In this document: positions 61,101 to 64,000 of the stretch, one piece after another | Layout: each line of letters starts with the position of its first letter | Position numbering within the stretch: position 1 is the first letter of the stretch | Assembly: GCF_947507565.1 (NCBI RefSeq) | Contig: NC_089187.1 | Coordinates: 744,001 to 808,000, forward strand | Source: Oscarella lobularis | Taxonomy: Eukaryota; Porifera; Homoscleromorpha; Homosclerophorida; Oscarellidae | Direction: 5' to 3' | Length of the DNA: 64,000 nucleotides | The notes under the pieces: generated by a model | The model's database searches: none | Seen by the model: the letters and a program-made list of their open reading frames with translations, nothing else | What the model was told of the DNA's origin: nothing | Translations under genes and position numbers: made by a program

Positions 61101-62090
61101 CTGGAGCATTCGACTATTCCCACTTATCTCTACGCTTACTATTCCATCAAATCCAGTCATAATAGGGAAATTTCCGATCTTCTCATGACTATCATACTTG
61201 AGGAAATGCGACATATGGTTCTCGCCGGCAACGTTTTGAATGCTATTGACGCGACGCCAGACATTTGTCCGCCGCCAATTCTTAGCAACAGAGATTTTAT
61301 TCCCGTCTATCCGTCGCCTATGCCCGCCGGACTGCGTCCGGATTTGATTCTTCGTCTGAGCCCCTTTTCAATCGGCTTGGTGAGAGATGTTTTTATGGAA
61401 ATCGAAGTACCTTGGAAACCATTACCCATCGTTGGCATCGATTCGAAAAATTTACATCATAACACTATCGGTGCCTTCTATAAACGAATCGAGCAAAGCA
61501 TGATAGTTCTCGCGAAAAATGGACAGCTGTCATTCAAGAAGGACACCTCAAACCAAGTGCTCAATGCACCTAGAAGAGACGTCAAACCCGTGACCAATCT
61601 AACCGACGCTCTTGAAGCATTGGAAGATATCATCGAACAAGGCGAAGGATCAAACATGGCCGATCCGGATGACAGCACCGGAGAGCTGTCTCACTACTAC
61701 AAATTCGCCGAAATCGTGCACGGGAAGAGGCTCGTGCACGATCCGATCACAAAACAGTGGTCATTCACTGGCGATCCAATCACGTTCGACAAAGACGGCA
61801 TCTATCCTCTTCTGCACAACGCGAGAACGAGAGATTACAAGGAGGGATCGAGAGCTCGACTTCTCGCCGCCGGATTCGCTCGCAGCTATTTGGATCTTTT
61901 GAAGCAGTTGCACGCAATGTTCAACGGGAGTCCGGGCGACGCGAAAAAGTCGTTTAGCAATATGGTTGCCATGACGACGAAGGCTCGGTCTCTCGTTCAA
62001 ATCCCGGTGAACGAATTGGGCGAGGAAGTCGCTCACGCCGGACCACCGTTTGAAAATCCACTCAATTTAGTCGGTATGCAGGTAAAATAA
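58121..62090 (+). CDS. Secreted VioB/RebD-like ferritin-fold protein, paralogue 2
   Basis: Exons are 58121-58149, 59033-59097, 59153-59226 and 59274-62090 (994 aa). Exons 2 and 3 have exactly the lengths and phases of paralogue 1, including the AAG acceptor of exon 3. Signal peptide MFWRLLALIGVTVPSC. The same order of modules follows: SYLDRPRIHFSG start, beta-rich half, SYMPVTRDMSTAK, then the ferritin-like domain with LEHST, EEMRH and GELSHYY conserved. All candidate metal ligands are kept in both copies, and the middle of the protein is almost unchanged between them, while the first 200 residues after the signal have diverged more. This is a tandem duplicate under constraint (inference). 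Intron 1 is long for this genome (883 bp, 58150-59032) and shows nothing recognisable. Confidence 0.8.
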
Positions 62091-62137
62091 AAATTGCTAT
62101 GTTCTTGTGACTAGGTAAATACCCCCAGTGCGTATCT

Positions 62138-63383
62138 CTACGTATTAGCTATTCGTTTTTGCGTTCGGTGATCGTTTCTAATCTTCTCAATCAGATCTGG
62201 CTCGCAGACGACGTCGATGGCCGTAAGAGCCAATGCCTTTGCCGCCTGAATCGTTCTCCTGTGAGCGCGCGTCGTGTCTGTTACGTCAGCAAAGGCTCGC
62301 GTGTGAATCGCCGCGTCCGTTCCGATGCTGAACTTGGGATGAAGAGCGGGTATGAGGTAGGAGACGTTGCCCATGTCGGTCGATCCGTGACCGACGGTCG
62401 CACTTCCGGGATCGCGCAAGGCGAAGCCAATCAGCTCGCAATTGGATACATACTTCCGAACTAATTCGCGATTGCTGAGGAGACTCGAGTAACGCGTCTG
62501 ATCGACGATACGAACGCTGCATCCACAGGCAGCACCGGCTGCATAAAAGACAGCTTCGCCTTTCTCGCGCAGCACTTTGAGCTCTCCGTCGGTGGGAGCA
62601 CGAAGATAGAAGTCCAACGTCACTTCATCACTTGTAGCAGACGACGAGCAATAACCAATAGGATTATCCTCGCCTTTTATAATGCCGTGGACTCTCCACG
62701 TCGGTTTCATTTGCTGACGGAGAAGAGACATACCCGTGTATGCCGCTATAGCAGCATCGAATGGATTCCCCATGAGATCCTCGCCTCTCTTATACGTTAT
62801 AGTGATGTAGTCTCGAGCGATGCAAGGAGGGGCGGGAAAATCGAATGGGGATGGATGCACCATCATGGCCATGTCGAGATGATCGAAGGCGCCGGCGCGA
62901 ATGAGTTCGATTTTTCCGCCCCCTTGCTCTTCAGCTGGGGTTCCGAGAACCGTGACGCAATTCGCAGTCGTCAAGTGAAATGCTTCGAGAGCGGCTTTCA
63001 GTCCGATTCCTGCAGCGCAACCTACAGGAAAAAAATCAAAATGGGTATTTTATTTAATTATATAAATTACCTGCTTCGGCTATTAAATTATGTCCGCAGG
63101 CGTGGCCAATATCGGGTAAAGCGTCGTATTCGCACAGAATGCCTATGTTTAGACCGTTCTCCGCTCTTCTGCCAAATGTTGCCTTGAACGCTGTGTCGAG
63201 TTTGTAGCCGGATTCGACGGAGAATCCGTGATTTTTCAGGAAGTCCGTTAGGAGTCCGTGCGCCGAGTGTTCCTCGTAGGCAAGTTCAGGATTTTTCCAT
63301 ATAGTGCTGCTTACGTCTTGTAGAGCTCGCGTCGTTTCGTCAATCGCCGCACAGGCCGACGATTTCAAGCGCGAAACATCCAT
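62138..63383 (-). CDS. PM20D2: PM20D2-like M20 dipeptidase
   Basis: Two exons, 63071-63383 and 62138-63021, over a 49-bp intron; ATG at 63383, 398 aa. Family landmarks of M20 metallopeptidases in the amidohydrolase/PM20D2 branch are NPELAYEEH, the metal motif GHACGHNLIAEAG (spanning the splice), the catalytic-glutamate phrase GTPAEEQGGGK, MMVHPSPFD and GHGSTDMGNVSY near the end. Human PM20D2 (about 436 aa) hydrolyses beta-alanyl and gamma-aminobutyryl dipeptides of basic amino acids and is thought to clean up side products of carnosine synthesis. The start is chosen because the upstream in-frame sequence has no ATG and reads like leader. It is convergent with the second VioB-like gene, whose stop is 47 bp away. 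Confidence 0.85.
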
Positions 63384-64000
63384 GGATCGCAAGGGGGGTG
63401 CGCGCTCTATCTCTATCACGTGGTCTCTCGAATTCGACGATGGAGCTCGCAAAGCGACGCAACTGGCGACCCTGCTTCAAGAGCAATTTGGTGTGATAAA
63501 CGGTATGAGGTTGTAGAGTCACGGATCTTAGAGAGTCACATAGAACTTTAGAGACTTCCTCCAACTACTATGAAGTATCCGTGATAAGTCCACGATTCAC
63601 GAGCCCTGAACCGGTTGAGACTTCCGCGTAGAACGCATAAAGGTCGTTTGAAGTCTTTGGTCGTTTGAAGTCTTTTCGTTCATATTGGAATAAATGTCCT
63701 TACACCACGGACATATGAAGTCAGTGTGAATAGCTCTCATGCCTTCAGCATAATATGAGCGAACAACCAGCATACGTTCACATAGGTCGTAAAATACTCA
63801 ACAAATAATAGCAATTAGTGGGCGCTTTAATTGAACGTGGAGTGACCACTTGGTCAGGACTGGCTAGGTTTCATTCTTCATCGTTGTCTTTTGATCAAGT
63901 CGTTGAGGGTAGTTTGTTGTTTAGGGTAGTTGGTTGTATCCTAAACACGATTTCTATTTTACCATTGGCGTCTTCTCTTTTATAGCGGCAGGCTAGAGGC
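63384..64000. other. Upstream of PM20D2-like gene, nothing recognised
   Basis: No exon with support to the window edge. Confidence 0.5.

Noticed and set aside
1-64000. CRISPR arrays, rRNA, intact tRNA genes, viral or LTR elements
   Set aside because: None seen; the only direct repeats are simple repeats, tandem protein repeats and the segmental duplications described.

Overview
The window is animal nuclear DNA, dense in genes and interrupted by very short introns (mostly about 45-60 bp, GT-AG with some GC-AG). Gene content points to a sponge, and the compact introns would suit a homoscleromorph such as Oscarella or Corticium. The evidence is an ARFGEF3/BIG3-like gene, NB-ARC and CARD death-fold proteins, DAPK-like ankyrin-Roc-COR-death proteins, kelch receptor kinases and an actinoporin-like protein. 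The taxonomic placement is inference; gene identities come from reading the translations against remembered families, without database searches.

Layout. Positions 1-1689 (minus) hold the truncated 5' part of a membrane-anchored NB-ARC gene. Positions 2129-3858 are a broken copy of the 3' end of the ARFGEF3-like gene; 4394-5550 is a secreted coiled-coil/LamG protein; 6605-12278 is the apparently whole ARFGEF3-like gene (15 exons, about 1520 aa). From about 10 kb to 53 kb a segmentally duplicated block dominates. It repeats three gene types, all on the minus strand: an NHL-propeller/BTB protein (four open copies plus remnants), an ankyrin-Roc-COR-death ROCO protein (two copies, both with damage in or near the Roc domain) and a kelch/EGF/transmembrane/TKL-kinase receptor (one whole copy, one 5'-truncated, one short remnant). 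Two further pieces of the ARFGEF3-like gene (25.8-26.8 kb and 31.2-33.4 kb) travelled with these blocks. A tRNA-like element sits at the same place in each kelch/BTB spacer.

Single-copy genes lie between the duplicated blocks: a CARD-repeat-CARD-kelch gene (27410-30585), an intronless LicD/fukutin-like membrane protein (36281-36964, plus) and an intronless actinoporin-like protein (38723-39307, plus). From 54.5 kb the window leaves the duplicated zone. It then holds two tandem plus-strand paralogues of a secreted protein of about 994 aa, related from end to end to the VioB/RebD (iminophenylpyruvate dimer synthase) ferritin-like enzymes of bacterial bis-indole pathways. A PM20D2-like M20 dipeptidase on the minus strand follows at 62138-63383.

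No operon logic applies. The recurring theme is innate-immunity-like architecture (NB-ARC, CARD, ROCO-death, BTB, kelch receptor kinase) in a recently and repeatedly rearranged cluster. The most unexpected content is the pair of secreted VioB-like proteins in an animal gene setting with shared introns.
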